A DNA stretch of 64,000 bases. Source: Streptomyces sp. NBC_00440 (GTDB taxonomy: Bacteria > Actinomycetota > Actinomycetes > Streptomycetales > Streptomycetaceae). The position numbers were made by a program, and so were the translations under genes. The stretch spans positions 3,583,001 to 3,647,000 of the forward strand of contig NZ_CP107921.1 in the NCBI RefSeq assembly GCF_036014215.1, written 5' to 3'. The number at the start of each line of letters is the position of its first letter. The first letter of the stretch is position 1. Below are positions 1-8,174 of the stretch, piece by piece. Under the pieces are notes generated by a model. The model did not search any database, was not told the origin of the DNA, and saw nothing but the letters and a program-made list of their open reading frames with translations.

Positions 1-366
1 GTACAGGTCGATACGGTCGGTACCCAGACGTCGCAGCGAATCCTCCGCGGCGGCCGTGACGTTGGCGGGCTTCAGTCCCTTGCGCTCCGGGTGGTCACCG
101 ACCTTCGTGGCGATGACCACGTCGTCGCGGTTGCCGCGCGCGGAGAGCCACTCGCCGATGAGGTTCTCGGACTGGCCGGGCTCGTTACCGGGAAAGTGGT
201 ACATGTACGAGTCCGCGGTGTCGATGAAATTCCCGCCCGCGGCGGCGTAGGAGTCGAGTACGGCGAACGATTGCTCCTGGTCGGCCGTCCAGCCGAATAC
301 GTTGCCGCCCAGACAGAGCGGCGCAACGGAAATCCCGGTCCGGCCAAGCTTCTTGTGATCGAACAT
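1..366 (-). CDS. Aldo/keto reductase, N-terminal 122 residues (cut by the window edge)
   Basis: This reads as the first 122 codons of an NADPH-dependent aldo/keto reductase; the rest lies left of the window. After MFDHKKLGRTGISVAPLCLG the chain shows the family's catalytic Asp and Tyr context (NFIDTADSYMY) and the catalytic Lys in VVIATKVGDHPE. DSLRRLGTDRIDLY then leads into the strand that normally carries the catalytic His, just outside the window. The ATG at 366 gives the canonical family N-terminus. It is divergent from the membrane protein starting at 522, with about 155 bp of shared upstream DNA. Substrate cannot be inferred. Confidence 0.9.
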   Translation of the reverse strand, partial: MFDHKKLGRTGISVAPLCLGGNVFGWTADQEQSFAVLDSYAAAGGNFIDTADSYMYHFPGNEPGQSENLIGEWLSARGNRDDVVIATKVGDHPERKGLKPANVTAAAEDSLRRLGTDRIDLY

Positions 367-483
367 GGCCTCATTCAACACCCGGTGCGTGAGCAGGAGA
401 GTGAGCCTTCGCACGGAGGACCGCCTGACACAACAATCTGACACACACCTGCCGGCCACGTGGAACAGTGGATGCCTTTCATC

Positions 484-513
484 TTTCATCCACTTTCATC
501 CACTTTCATCCAC
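484..513. repeat. Three perfect tandem copies of TTTCATCCAC upstream of the 522 gene
   Basis: TTTCATCCAC occurs three times without a gap, and a partial copy (TTTCATC) precedes it. The 10-bp period puts each copy on the same face of the helix. The array ends one base before the purine-rich ribosome site GGGGGAG of the next gene, so it would lie in the promoter or 5' leader. It may be an operator or a slipped-strand repeat; the sequence does not decide. Confidence 0.8.
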
Positions 514-521
514 GGGGGAGC

Positions 522-2666
522 ATGAAGGGGAACAGGGAAAAGGAGAACGACGGACTTCGGCTGTCGCTGACGACCGGCATCCTGGGCACTTGCACAGCGG
601 TGCTGGCGCTCGCGCTCGGTCTGGCGGCCATCGCCGAGGCCGTGTCCGGGAATTCGATCGTCTGGTGGCAGATCGCCGTGGCGCCGGTCGCGCTCTTCAT
701 GGCGGTCAGGGCGGAGTCGGTGTCCCGGCAGACCCTCCAGTACACCAGGCGCGTCCTGACCTCGCGTCCTTTGAAGGGCGCCGCACTGCACGAACACCTG
801 GAGGACCACACCTATGTGCTGTATCTCCGGGCCTTCGGCCGCGACAAGGAACTGGGCACCACCCAGCCGGTGCGCGGCGTGTGGAATTGGACGCTGGCGC
901 TGGCCGGCCTGGCGTCGGTGGACTCCCAGCGCACCTGGGAGGAACGCATCGTCCTGCCCTTCCTGCGCCTGGGCCGTGCGATCAGCGTAGGCGAGCCCGG
1001 CGAGAGGCTGCCCCGGCTCGGCGCGGCCCGCTTCTATCTCCCCCACGACAACTGGCGGGCCACCGTCTCCGAAGCGATCCGCCGGTCCCGGCTCGTCGTC
1101 ATGGTGGCGTCGATCAGCCCGGACGAGTCGGCCGAAGGCACCCTGTGGGAGTACACGGAAGCGGTACGCCTGCTGCCGGCCGAGCAGCTCGTACTCATCG
1201 TTCTCGACGACCCGGACGGCTATGACCGCTTCCGGAGACTGACGGCCGCGTACGCGGACCGGCGCGCCCCCGAACTCGCGTCACAGGGCGAGCGGTTACC
1301 GCCAGTCCCGACGCTGCCCGACCACCGCGAGATCACCTGGACCACCACCCGGCCCGCCCGGTCCGCCCGGCGCTCCAGGTGTGCCCCTCTCATCGGCGCG
1401 ATCGTGTTCGGGGCGGGCCGGGAGCCCGAGTTCGCCCCGCTGACCGGATCCGCACACGCGGTGGCCCGCCTCTCGCCGCGGCTGGCCGTGCGACGGGCGG
1501 TCCGCGGCTTCATCGCCCGACTCGAACTGCGCCTCCCGGGGCGGGCCGTGAGGCCCTGGGGAGTTCCCCGGCAGCTGCGCTGGATGTTCCTGGTTCTCTC
1601 GCTCTGGCTCCCGTACACGGACTTCATACGCAAGGGCAGACACGGAAGCCCCGGCACCAAGGCCGTCTTCATCGCCCTGCCCCTGCTGCTCTTCTACGGC
1701 TACGTCAAAGCACGTCTCGAATCCGGTGAACAGGAACTCGACCACGGGGTACGGATACTGCCGCCGGATGTCGCCCCGGCCGCGCCCCCGGACAAGCGGG
1801 AGAGCCGTTCCGCCCCGCAGACCGAGTCGACGCGGTCCTACGTACACCGGCAGTGGTCCCTATGGTTCTACGGAATGACGGCTCTGGCGGCCTTCACACC
1901 CCTGGGCGCAGCGCACTACGGCACCTTTATGTGGCTGTGGGCCTGCCCCGTGCTCGTGGCCCTGGGCGTGTACTGGTTCCGCGTGACCCTGCGCCGCACC
2001 ACCGCCTACCGGCGCCGCCCCCGCACCCCCGAGGACATCTACTCCGAGGAGAGCGTGCTGCTCCTGCATCCCGGGACCGGCCTCCCCGGCTGGGACGAGC
2101 CAGCGCACCGGGCCGTCGAGAAATGGTTCCCGGGGTACGGGGAATTCGTCGCCGTCGGCCCGGCGGACGACCCCGCGCCCGGCAGCCGGTGGGCCCGCCT
2201 CGGCCTGCCGGCGGACGACACCCGCCCCATGGCGTCCGCCGCCTTGGTCCATGCGTGGCTGGTGATCGCGGTGGCCGTTCCGGGGGCGGAGAACATATGG
2301 CGGTTCTGCGAGGCCGTACGCCTGCGCAACCCACCGCACGTGCTGCTCCTCGTGACCGGCGATGCTGAGCAGTACCGCCGGTTCGCGGCCGAGGCCACCG
2401 CCGAGTTCCGGCGCGGGGCCGGACGCTTTCCGCGACGCGGCCCCCAGGTCCGCGGATTTCCCCGGCTACCGGACCTCCCGCGTACGGCACCCGCCGCCGA
2501 CGGATCGCAGCTGTCCGCCGTGATCCGTTTCACCAAGGGCTGGGGCACACAGCTGCACACCTTCGACCCGCCGCTCCTGTTCACCGAGGCGCGGTCCTTC
2601 CGGTCACGGCAACGCGTCTGGAACGAACTCCACCCTCACATGGACAAGTTGCGCGTGCGGATGTGA
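522..2666 (+). CDS. Membrane protein with two copies of a TIR-like/LRSF-type soluble domain
   Basis: 714 residues. I start at ATG 522 because GGGGGAG lies directly upstream; an ATG 54 bases earlier would add a low-complexity segment. The order is: two membrane helices (about 14-38 and 46-64); a soluble alpha/beta domain (about 96-235) with YVLYLRAFGRDKE, a strand with VGEPGERLP, SRLVVMVAS and LWEYTEAVRLLP; membrane segments near 345-400 and 450-500; then a second, degenerate version of the domain (about 520-640) with VLLLHPGTG, YGEFVAVGPADD, AWLVIAVAV and IWRFCEAVRLRNPPHVLLLV. Many actinobacterial proteins carry a domain opening with YLRSF; the fold looks like a Rossmann or TIR-like effector fold, but no function is established. 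The duplication is my reading. Confidence 0.75.
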   Translation: MKGNREKENDGLRLSLTTGILGTCTAVLALALGLAAIAEAVSGNSIVWWQIAVAPVALFMAVRAESVSRQTLQYTRRVLTSRPLKGAALHEHLEDHTYVLYLRAFGRDKELGTTQPVRGVWNWTLALAGLASVDSQRTWEERIVLPFLRLGRAISVGEPGERLPRLGAARFYLPHDNWRATVSEAIRRSRLVVMVASISPDESAEGTLWEYTEAVRLLPAEQLVLIVLDDPDGYDRFRRLTAAYADRRAPELASQGERLPPVPTLPDHREITWTTTRPARSARRSRCAPLIGAIVFGAGREPEFAPLTGSAHAVARLSPRLAVRRAVRGFIARLELRLPGRAVRPWGVPRQLRWMFLVLSLWLPYTDFIRKGRHGSPGTKAVFIALPLLLFYGYVKARLESGEQELDHGVRILPPDVAPAAPPDKRESRSAPQTESTRSYVHRQWSLWFYGMTALAAFTPLGAAHYGTFMWLWACPVLVALGVYWFRVTLRRTTAYRRRPRTPEDIYSEESVLLLHPGTGLPGWDEPAHRAVEKWFPGYGEFVAVGPADDPAPGSRWARLGLPADDTRPMASAALVHAWLVIAVAVPGAENIWRFCEAVRLRNPPHVLLLVTGDAEQYRRFAAEATAEFRRGAGRFPRRGPQVRGFPRLPDLPRTAPAADGSQLSAVIRFTKGWGTQLHTFDPPLLFTEARSFRSRQRVWNELHPHMDKLRVRM

Positions 2667-2778
2667 CGGGGCGGGGCGGGCCGGTGAGAGTCGCTGCCTG
2701 GGTGGCACGGGCCGCACTGAGCGCATGCCACCGCATGGTGGATCAGCCCTGAACCGGCACACCTCGGGCCGGGAACGC

Positions 2779-3000
2779 TCAGACGCCGCCGAGCTCTCCG
2801 CCCTTGACGCCTGCCACGAAGGCGGCGAACGCGCTGGCGGGAATGGACAGGACCGGGCCGCCCGGGTTCTTGGAGTCGCGGACGGGGACGATGCCGCGCA
2901 GGGCGGCGAGGTTAGGGGCGACCTCGACGCAGTTACCGCCGTTCGAGCTGTAGGACGACTTGTACCAGCGGGGCTCGTTAGTCACGGACATTCCCTTCAT
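2779..3000 (-). CDS. DUF397 domain protein
   Basis: 73 residues. DUF397 hallmarks are clear: WYKSSYSSNGGNCVEVAP followed by IVPVRDSKNPGGPVL and a hydrophobic end FAAFVAGV. Its ATG (3000) overlaps the stop of the regulator upstream as ATGA, so the two are translationally coupled; a second in-frame ATG at 2991 is equally possible. In Streptomyces, DUF397 proteins sit next to XRE/DUF5753 regulators and some pairs (BldB/WhiJ-like, AbaA-like loci) influence development and antibiotic production. A partner or ligand role for the regulator is inferred from pairing alone. Confidence 0.92.
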   Translation of the reverse strand: MKGMSVTNEPRWYKSSYSSNGGNCVEVAPNLAALRGIVPVRDSKNPGGPVLSIPASAFAAFVAGVKGGELGGV

Positions 3001-3821
3001 TCCTGCTGAATCATGGCCACAGAAGCAGCTTGGGACAGCACTTCGGCCTGTAGCTGATGGTAAGCCGTCAACATGGGTACCACCGCAGTGGTTTCTCGCT
3101 CCATATGCCCCTGAGCCTGCGATTCCGCATACGCGATGATCGATCGGTCGGCCAGGGTGAGCAGATTGACCGGCAGATTGAACGAGCGCCGCGCGCCTAC
3201 GGCAAAGGGCGAAACCTGTAACACCCAGTTGGGCAGAGCAGCGACCTCGACCAGACGCTGAAGCTGAGCCTTCATGACCTCGGGGCCACCGATGGCCTGA
3301 CGGATGCAGCTCTCGTCCATCACCACAAGCACCATGGGTGGCGTCGGCCTCACCAGCGCCGCTTGCCTCTCCGCGAGGAGCGACACTCGCTCATCAGCTT
3401 GTTGGGGCGTGATGGCCCCGCGTTGTACGTCACCGTTCGCCAGTGTCCTTGCGTATTCCGATGTCTGGAGCAGGCCAGGGATGAGCCCGACCTCGAACAG
3501 CCGGATCTCCACTGCGCGACCCTCGTAGCCGACGTACTCCGGAAACCCTTCCAACAGGGAGCCACGTCGCATCTCGCGCCACTCGCGCTCGAACGAGTCG
3601 GTCGATCCGGTAAGACCGAGGGCAAGGTCGACCTTGCGCGAGAAGGGAAGGGTCGGCGGCTTACGACAAGTTTCCACAGCCGAAACATGCTGGCTCGAAC
3701 ACTCCAGGCTCCCCGCCAGGTCTTCCTGGCTCCAGCCACGCTTCTCCCGCAACCTGCGCATACGGGCTCCGTAGGCCGCAGCGGGGCTGCTCTCGGGGTT
3801 TAACTCCTTGCGATTGACCAT
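2997..3821 (-). CDS. XRE-family regulator with DUF5753 domain
   Basis: 274 residues. An N-terminal helix-turn-helix spans about residues 17-72 (RMRRLREKRGWSQEDLAG, then SSQHVSAVE). The DUF5753 region (about 100-265) carries its signature LFEVGLIPGLLQTSEYAR, followed by ERQAALVRPTPPMVLVVMDE and WVLQVSPFAVGARRSF. It is the first gene of a two-gene unit with the DUF397 gene (ATGA overlap). Such regulators usually act on their own locus. The divergent small-gene cassette at 3927 shares the roughly 105-bp upstream region and could be a target. A second, independent pair of this type lies at 56056-57082. Confidence 0.93.
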   Translation of the reverse strand: MVNRKELNPESSPAAAYGARMRRLREKRGWSQEDLAGSLECSSQHVSAVETCRKPPTLPFSRKVDLALGLTGSTDSFEREWREMRRGSLLEGFPEYVGYEGRAVEIRLFEVGLIPGLLQTSEYARTLANGDVQRGAITPQQADERVSLLAERQAALVRPTPPMVLVVMDESCIRQAIGGPEVMKAQLQRLVEVAALPNWVLQVSPFAVGARRSFNLPVNLLTLADRSIIAYAESQAQGHMERETTAVVPMLTAYHQLQAEVLSQAASVAMIQQE

Positions 3822-3926
3822 CCGGTCGCCTCAACTCATCCTTCGTTCCAGATTACTTGAAGGGATCCTGACTCTAGGCCACGCTGAGCCCGCTTGGTAG
3901 TGAAATGACTACGGAGAGGAGCGGTG

Positions 3927-4186
3927 GTGTCCGCACATAACACCCCGAATAGGCGGGAACCCTCACGCGCCCCGGATCTCGGCGCGCTCATGGTCGATAC
4001 GGGGCACGGCAACCGAACCGGGGAGTTCCGGGGACTGGCCGGCCCGTACTGGTCACTGCGGCCGGTCAACGGTGGCGCCGAATGGGAGGCCGTCCCGAGC
4101 AGGTACGGACCCCGACTCGCATAGAGCTGCTGACCGCTGAGATCGCACGCATCAACGCCCGCAGCCGCAGGAGGCTGGAACCGTGA
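3927..4186 (+). pseudogene. Small LRPxxGGxEW-family protein, frameshifted near 4098-4102
   Basis: Read directly, GTG 3927 gives a short protein ending at TAG 4124: MSAHNTPNRREP..., then GEFRGLAGPYWSLRPVNGG, AEWEAVPS and RYGPRLA. The -1 frame from about 4100 instead continues QVRTPTRIELLTAEIARINA and RSRRRLEP to a TGA at 4184-4186, which overlaps the next gene's start as GTGA. That tail aligns with the ends of two paralogues in this window (AREQLIARNALANARSR at 45.1 kb; GEVLRARVAELNRAGR at 55.5 kb), so one base appears lost here. It could be a real mutation, a sequencing error or, less likely, programmed. A purine-rich site (GGAGAGGAG) precedes the start. Function is unknown; the family accompanies XRE/DUF397 loci. 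Confidence 0.65.
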
Positions 4187-4341
4187 CCGACCAGACCGAC
4201 GACGCGTCCTGCCGGGAGTGCGAGGAGTTCGACCTCGCCGAAGCAGTCGCCAGGGCCGAGCACGACGCGAGCAGGGAGACCGACTGCCGGGTCCTGCGCA
4301 GGCGCCACCAGCAGACCGACCACGGAGGGCAGCAGGAGTGA
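4183..4341 (+). CDS. Small Cys/His protein of unknown function (52 aa)
   Basis: This 52-residue product starts at GTG 4183 behind an ideal AGGAGG (4169-4174, 8-nt spacing). It begins MTDQTDDASCRECEEFDLAE and ends RRRHQQTDHGGQQE. Cys10, Cys13, His27, Cys35 and His42 could make a small zinc site. The start overlaps the restored stop of the upstream frame (GTGA), and the stop overlaps the next start (GTGA, 4338-4341), so the cassette looks coupled. I do not recognise a function. Homologous short ORFs with a CxxC and a charged helix are familiar from Streptomyces XRE/DUF397 neighbourhoods, from memory only. Confidence 0.7.
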   Translation: MTDQTDDASCRECEEFDLAEAVARAEHDASRETDCRVLRRRHQQTDHGGQQE

Positions 4342-4679
4342 CGTACTCGCTGGTCCGGCTGGCTCTCGTCGCCGGGGCGCTCCAGGTCCTCATGCGGCGA
4401 CGCCTCCCCCGCATCCTGCTCGTACTCACCCGTCAACGCCCCAAGCAGCCCGCTCTGTTCGCGGAACTTCTGCACATCGAGACGGACCTCGCGTACCGCG
4501 CACGGTTCTTCGCAGGGCTGAACGCAGCACTCGCCGAGCGGAACGCGGAACGCATCGCTGAGCTGGAAGCGCTTCGGACCGCACTCGCTCAGCTCCGTAA
4601 CCCGGTCTCCCCGACAACGGCGGGCAAGGGGACATTCGGGTGCTGCACCAGCGCTTCGGGTGGTTCACCAACACCGTGA
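4338..4679 (+). CDS. Small helical protein of unknown function
   Basis: 113 residues from GTG 4338, which overlaps the previous stop as GTGA; the upstream AGCAGGA is the likely ribosome site. It is basic and helical: VTYSLVRLALVAGALQVLM could be one membrane-associated helix, followed by RRRLPRILLVLTRQRPKQPA, then a charged helix with AERNAERIAELEALRTALAQ likely to form a coiled coil. The C-terminus is Thr/Gly/Ser rich with a CC pair. It is the third gene of a coupled cassette. No domain is recognised. Confidence 0.65.
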   Translation: MTYSLVRLALVAGALQVLMRRRLPRILLVLTRQRPKQPALFAELLHIETDLAYRARFFAGLNAALAERNAERIAELEALRTALAQLRNPVSPTTAGKGTFGCCTSASGGSPTP

Positions 4680-4740
4680 GCCCCCGCCTCCCCCGGGCTG
4701 GAACGATGGGCGGAACACGCGCACGAAGGGTCGGCATTCC

Positions 4741-5265
4741 ATGAAGGACACGCCAGAGGGCGGCATCGCGGGCGAGGCGACCTTACTCATTCCCGCCACG
4801 GAGGAGCATCTGTCGCTGCTCGCCGAGTGGTTCGCCGACCCTGGGTTCGTCCGCAACTGGGGCGGGCGGCCTCTCACCCGCGAGGAAGTGGCCGCCAAGT
4901 ACACCGGAAGGCGGCGTCCCGCTGTGGTGTCGCTGCTGGTCCTCAGGGGCGTCGATTCCGTGGGGTACGCCCAGTACGTCACCACCGGCCCTCATGAAGG
5001 CGGCATCGACATGGTGCTCCTGCCTCACGCACAGGGCCAGGGGTACGGCCCCGACGCCGCCCGCGCCCTCGTCCGGCACCTCCGTACCGTCCTGGGATGG
5101 GGCCGGGTCACCGTCGACCCCGAAGCCTCCAACCACCGAGCCATCAGGGCATGGCGCAAGGCAGGCTTTCGCCCGGTCGGCCCACGGGGCAGCCAGCTGC
5201 TGATGGAGTACAGGCCCGCACAGAACGGCCCGTTACGACCGGCCCCGGCAGATGCCTCCTGCTGA
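4741..5265 (+). CDS. GNAT-family N-acetyltransferase
   Basis: 174 residues from ATG 4741 (AAGGG about 10 nt upstream). The GNAT fold is clear: an N-terminal beta strand TLLIPATEEHLSLLAEWFAD, substrate-proximal WGGRPLTREEVAAKY, the central strands VSLLVLRGVDSVGYAQYV and GGIDMVLL, and acetyl-CoA motif A as QGQGYGPDAARALVRHL. Motif B follows with VDPEASNHRAIRAWRKAGF. The arrangement resembles aminoglycoside 6'-N-acetyltransferase and RimJ/RimL-like members, but the acceptor cannot be told. It lies 61 bp after the small-gene cassette in the same direction and may be a separate transcript. Confidence 0.88.
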   Translation: MKDTPEGGIAGEATLLIPATEEHLSLLAEWFADPGFVRNWGGRPLTREEVAAKYTGRRRPAVVSLLVLRGVDSVGYAQYVTTGPHEGGIDMVLLPHAQGQGYGPDAARALVRHLRTVLGWGRVTVDPEASNHRAIRAWRKAGFRPVGPRGSQLLMEYRPAQNGPLRPAPADASC

Positions 5266-5445
5266 GGACGGACCGAACCTTTTCCAACCTTGATACCCGC
5301 TCACCCGTCCCGGCGCACCCCGAAGTGTCCGTAGCGGAGTGAAGGCGTGAACAGGCCCCTGTGACCCTGTCGGCTCCGCGATGGAGCAGCAGGGCCCGGG
5401 AGCCGGGGGAGGCGTTGTGGCGGGGACGACCCCACCCCTCACCCC

Positions 5446-6357
5446 TCAGGAATGCCCCAGATCGTCCGACCCCGAAGCCGCCTCCGCCGAGACCGAGCCG
5501 CCCTCCGGGTCCGGGCGCAGGGCGAACGGGTCCGCGGCCGTCGAGTCCAGTACCAGCGGCGCCGGCCGCAGTGGCTTCGGCATGACCGCGGCCTCCGAGT
5601 GGCCGCCGCAGCCGTACGACAGGGACACCACGTGGCCGTCCGCCGGGCCGAATTCGTTGCCGCAGACCCCGAAGGCCTGTCGCAGTGAACCGGAGAGCGG
5701 GACCAGGAAGGCGCACGTCACACAGGACGCGGGGGCCGCCTGGGCCATCGGGGTCTTCGCGCCGTACTCCTCGTCCCAGCGGTCCGCCGCCTGGTGCAGG
5801 CCGTAGCGGGACAGCACCCGCGCCCGCCGCATCCCCAGCTCGTCGGCGACCGCGGCGACCGTGCCGCGGGCCGGGACCGATGTGCGGTCGGTGACCTCGG
5901 CGTCCTCCGCCTCGACCCGCTCCGCCAGCTCGTCCGAGAGCACGGAGTTGGGCGGCGGCGCGTCCTCGCCCGAGAAGCCGGGCTCCAGGCGCAGGTCCTC
6001 CGCCTCGGTGGGCAGCAGGTCGCCCGGCCCCATGTCACCGGGGCGCAGCCGTTCGCTCCACGGCACCCACTCGGGGGCCAGCAGCGAGTCCGAGCCCGGC
6101 AGCAGAACCGTCTCGTCGAGCGTGACGAGCTTCGCCCGGGATGCCCGGGCGACCGTCACCGCCCAGCGCCAGCCCCGGTAGCCCGGTTCCTTGCACTCGA
6201 AGTAGTGGGTGACCACCCGGTCACCCTCGGCCACCACAGAGACGTGTTCGCCGACCACCCCGGGGAAGGCAGCTTCCTCCGCCGCCTCGCGTGCGAGGCC
6301 GACCGCCTCGGCGCACAGGCGGTCAGGGGTACGGCTTCTCGTCGTCGCAGCACTCAC
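5446..6357 (-). CDS. DUF3027 family protein
   Basis: 303 residues from a GTG at 6357 (VSAATTRSRTPDR), with GGAGAG a short way upstream; upstream in-frame codons read as low-complexity. A conserved actinobacterial protein of unknown role: it carries HVSVVAEGDRVVTHYFECKE, GYRGWRWAVTVARASRAKLV, and a region with LSRYGLHQAADRWDEEYGAK. A cysteine-rich segment follows (SCVTCAFLVPLSG, FGVCGNEF, LSYGCGGHSEA) that could bind zinc. The C-terminal tail is acidic and Pro/Ala rich. It is divergent from the MFS gene at 6798. Confidence 0.85.
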   Translation of the reverse strand: MSAATTRSRTPDRLCAEAVGLAREAAEEAAFPGVVGEHVSVVAEGDRVVTHYFECKEPGYRGWRWAVTVARASRAKLVTLDETVLLPGSDSLLAPEWVPWSERLRPGDMGPGDLLPTEAEDLRLEPGFSGEDAPPPNSVLSDELAERVEAEDAEVTDRTSVPARGTVAAVADELGMRRARVLSRYGLHQAADRWDEEYGAKTPMAQAAPASCVTCAFLVPLSGSLRQAFGVCGNEFGPADGHVVSLSYGCGGHSEAAVMPKPLRPAPLVLDSTAADPFALRPDPEGGSVSAEAASGSDDLGHS

Positions 6358-6797
6358 AGGTCTCGCTTCTCTCCTACGCCGTCTCACGGGTGCGCCGGAC
6401 GAACTTCGCGTACGAGCAACGGGCGGAGCGGACCAGAGGACCGCGTCAACGTCCGCGCCCGACATGCCCGGGGGCGCACCTTCTCCCACCCATTCTGCGG
6501 GATAACGGAGAGGCGCACAGCCAAGGGCAACCGCCGGTGGCGCGCTGGAGGCTGTCGGCCACACCCGGGCGGAGGAGCCCGCGGCGTCTGACACCGTGCA
6601 TCGCAAGGCGGAGAACGCCCCCGTAACCGAAGTCACTGGGCGGTTCCGACTACGCAGCGAGGCGCGGTGACAGGCGTCGCGGGCCCGCCCGGGAGTGGTC
6701 GGCAGCCTCCGTGCACGCTACCCCTTCTCCGGCTCTCGTCCCACCTGCGCGTCCGAATCCCGGTTCGGGTCGTACGGGGTTGGGGCACTATGACGGG
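6358..6797. other. Non-coding stretch between DUF3027 and MFS genes
   Basis: About 440 bp between divergent genes. It must hold both promoters, but I see no gene, no convincing repeat and no RNA-like fold. In-frame extensions of both neighbours run into it without recognisable protein character. Confidence 0.5.
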
Positions 6798-8147
6798 GTG
6801 ACCACCGCAAGGTCGTCCGACGGATTCAGCCCGGCGCGCAGGGTGGGGCGGGCCGTCGGTCATGCCCTCCATCGGCCGTTCACTGGTACCGCAAAAGGGA
6901 TCAGACGGGCGACGAACGCCCATGGGGCGGGCGAGTCGGGCCTCGGCAAACTGATCGAGCTGCACGCCGTGAACAGCGCGGGTGACGTAATGATCACGGT
7001 TGCGCTGGCCTCGACCGTCTTCTTCTCCGTACCGACCGATCAGGCCCGCGGCCGTGTCGCGCTCTATCTTGCGGTCACCATGGCGCCGTTCGCGCTGCTC
7101 GCCCCGGTGATCGGCCCGCTGCTCGACCGGCTGCCGCACGGCCGCCGGGCCGCGATGGCCGGCGCGATGCTGGCCAGGGCGGTCCTCGCGCTGGTGATGT
7201 CGGGCGCCGTGGCCACCGGCGGGCTTGAGCTCTATCCGGCGGCGCTGGGCGTGCTGGTGGCGTCGAAGGCGTACGGCGTGGTCCGCAGCGCGGTGGTCCC
7301 ACGGCTGCTGCCACCACGGTTCTCGCTGGTCAGAGCCAACTCCCGGGTCACGCTCGGGGGGCTACTCGCCACCGGTGTGGGGGCGCCCATCGGGGCCGGG
7401 CTGCACAGGATCGGCCCCGCCTGGCCGCTCTACGGGGCGTCCGCCGTCTTCCTGTTCGGGACGTTCCTGGCCTTCATGCTGCCCCGCAAGGTGGACTCCG
7501 CGAAGGGCGAGGGCAAGGCCCGTCTGATGGAGCGGACCGACGAGCCCAGGCCGTCGCTGCGCACGGTCGGCCCCTCCGTCCTGAACGGCCTGGTGGCGAA
7601 CTCCTCGCTGCGCTCGCTCTCCGGCTTCCTGATCTTCTTCCTGGCCTTCCTGCTGCGCGAGCACCCGATGGCCGGGCAGAACGCCGCCGTGTCGCTGACC
7701 ATCGTCGCCGTCGCGGCCGGCGGGGGCAACGCGCTGGGCACGGCCGTGGGTGCGCTGCTGCGCTCGCGCGGGCCGGAGATCATGATCGCCACCCTGCTCG
7801 GGGTGGCGCTGGGCGCCGCGGTCCTCACGGCCGTCTTCTTCGTCTCCTTCATGGTGGTGGTGCTGGCCGCGGTCGCCGGGTTCGCGCAGGCGCTGGCCAA
7901 GCTGTCCCTGGACGCGATGATCCAGCGGGATGTGCCGGAGACCGTACGGACCTCGGCGTTCGCGCGGTCGGAGACGGTGCTCCAGCTGGCCTGGGTGGTG
8001 GGCGGCGCCATCGCGATGGCCCTGCCGCTGAACGGAATGCTGGGCGCCTCGGTGGGTGCCGCCCTGGTCGCGGTGGGTGCGATCACGACCGTACGGGGGC
8101 TCCTGACGGCCGCACGGCGCGGCTCGCCGCACCCCCGCGTGGCGTGA
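6798..8147 (+). CDS. MFS transporter
   Basis: 449 residues from GTG 6798 (VTTARSSDGFSPARR); codons upstream are Pro/Arg rich and not conserved-looking. An N-terminal basic stretch leads into about twelve membrane helices, for example VMITVALASTVFF, YLAVTMAPFALLAPVIGPLL, YGASAVFLFGTFLAFML, LIFFLAFLL and VVVLAAVAGFAQALA. The cytoplasmic loop motif after helix 2 is DRLPHGRRAAMAG, typical of the superfamily. Substrate is unknown. It is 27 bp upstream of the DUF2771 gene and just upstream of mqnB-mqnD, so it may lead that operon. Confidence 0.88.
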   Translation: MTTARSSDGFSPARRVGRAVGHALHRPFTGTAKGIRRATNAHGAGESGLGKLIELHAVNSAGDVMITVALASTVFFSVPTDQARGRVALYLAVTMAPFALLAPVIGPLLDRLPHGRRAAMAGAMLARAVLALVMSGAVATGGLELYPAALGVLVASKAYGVVRSAVVPRLLPPRFSLVRANSRVTLGGLLATGVGAPIGAGLHRIGPAWPLYGASAVFLFGTFLAFMLPRKVDSAKGEGKARLMERTDEPRPSLRTVGPSVLNGLVANSSLRSLSGFLIFFLAFLLREHPMAGQNAAVSLTIVAVAAGGGNALGTAVGALLRSRGPEIMIATLLGVALGAAVLTAVFFVSFMVVVLAAVAGFAQALAKLSLDAMIQRDVPETVRTSAFARSETVLQLAWVVGGAIAMALPLNGMLGASVGAALVAVGAITTVRGLLTAARRGSPHPRVA

Positions 8148-8174
8148 CCTGCGCCGGGCGATAGCCTTCGGCCC

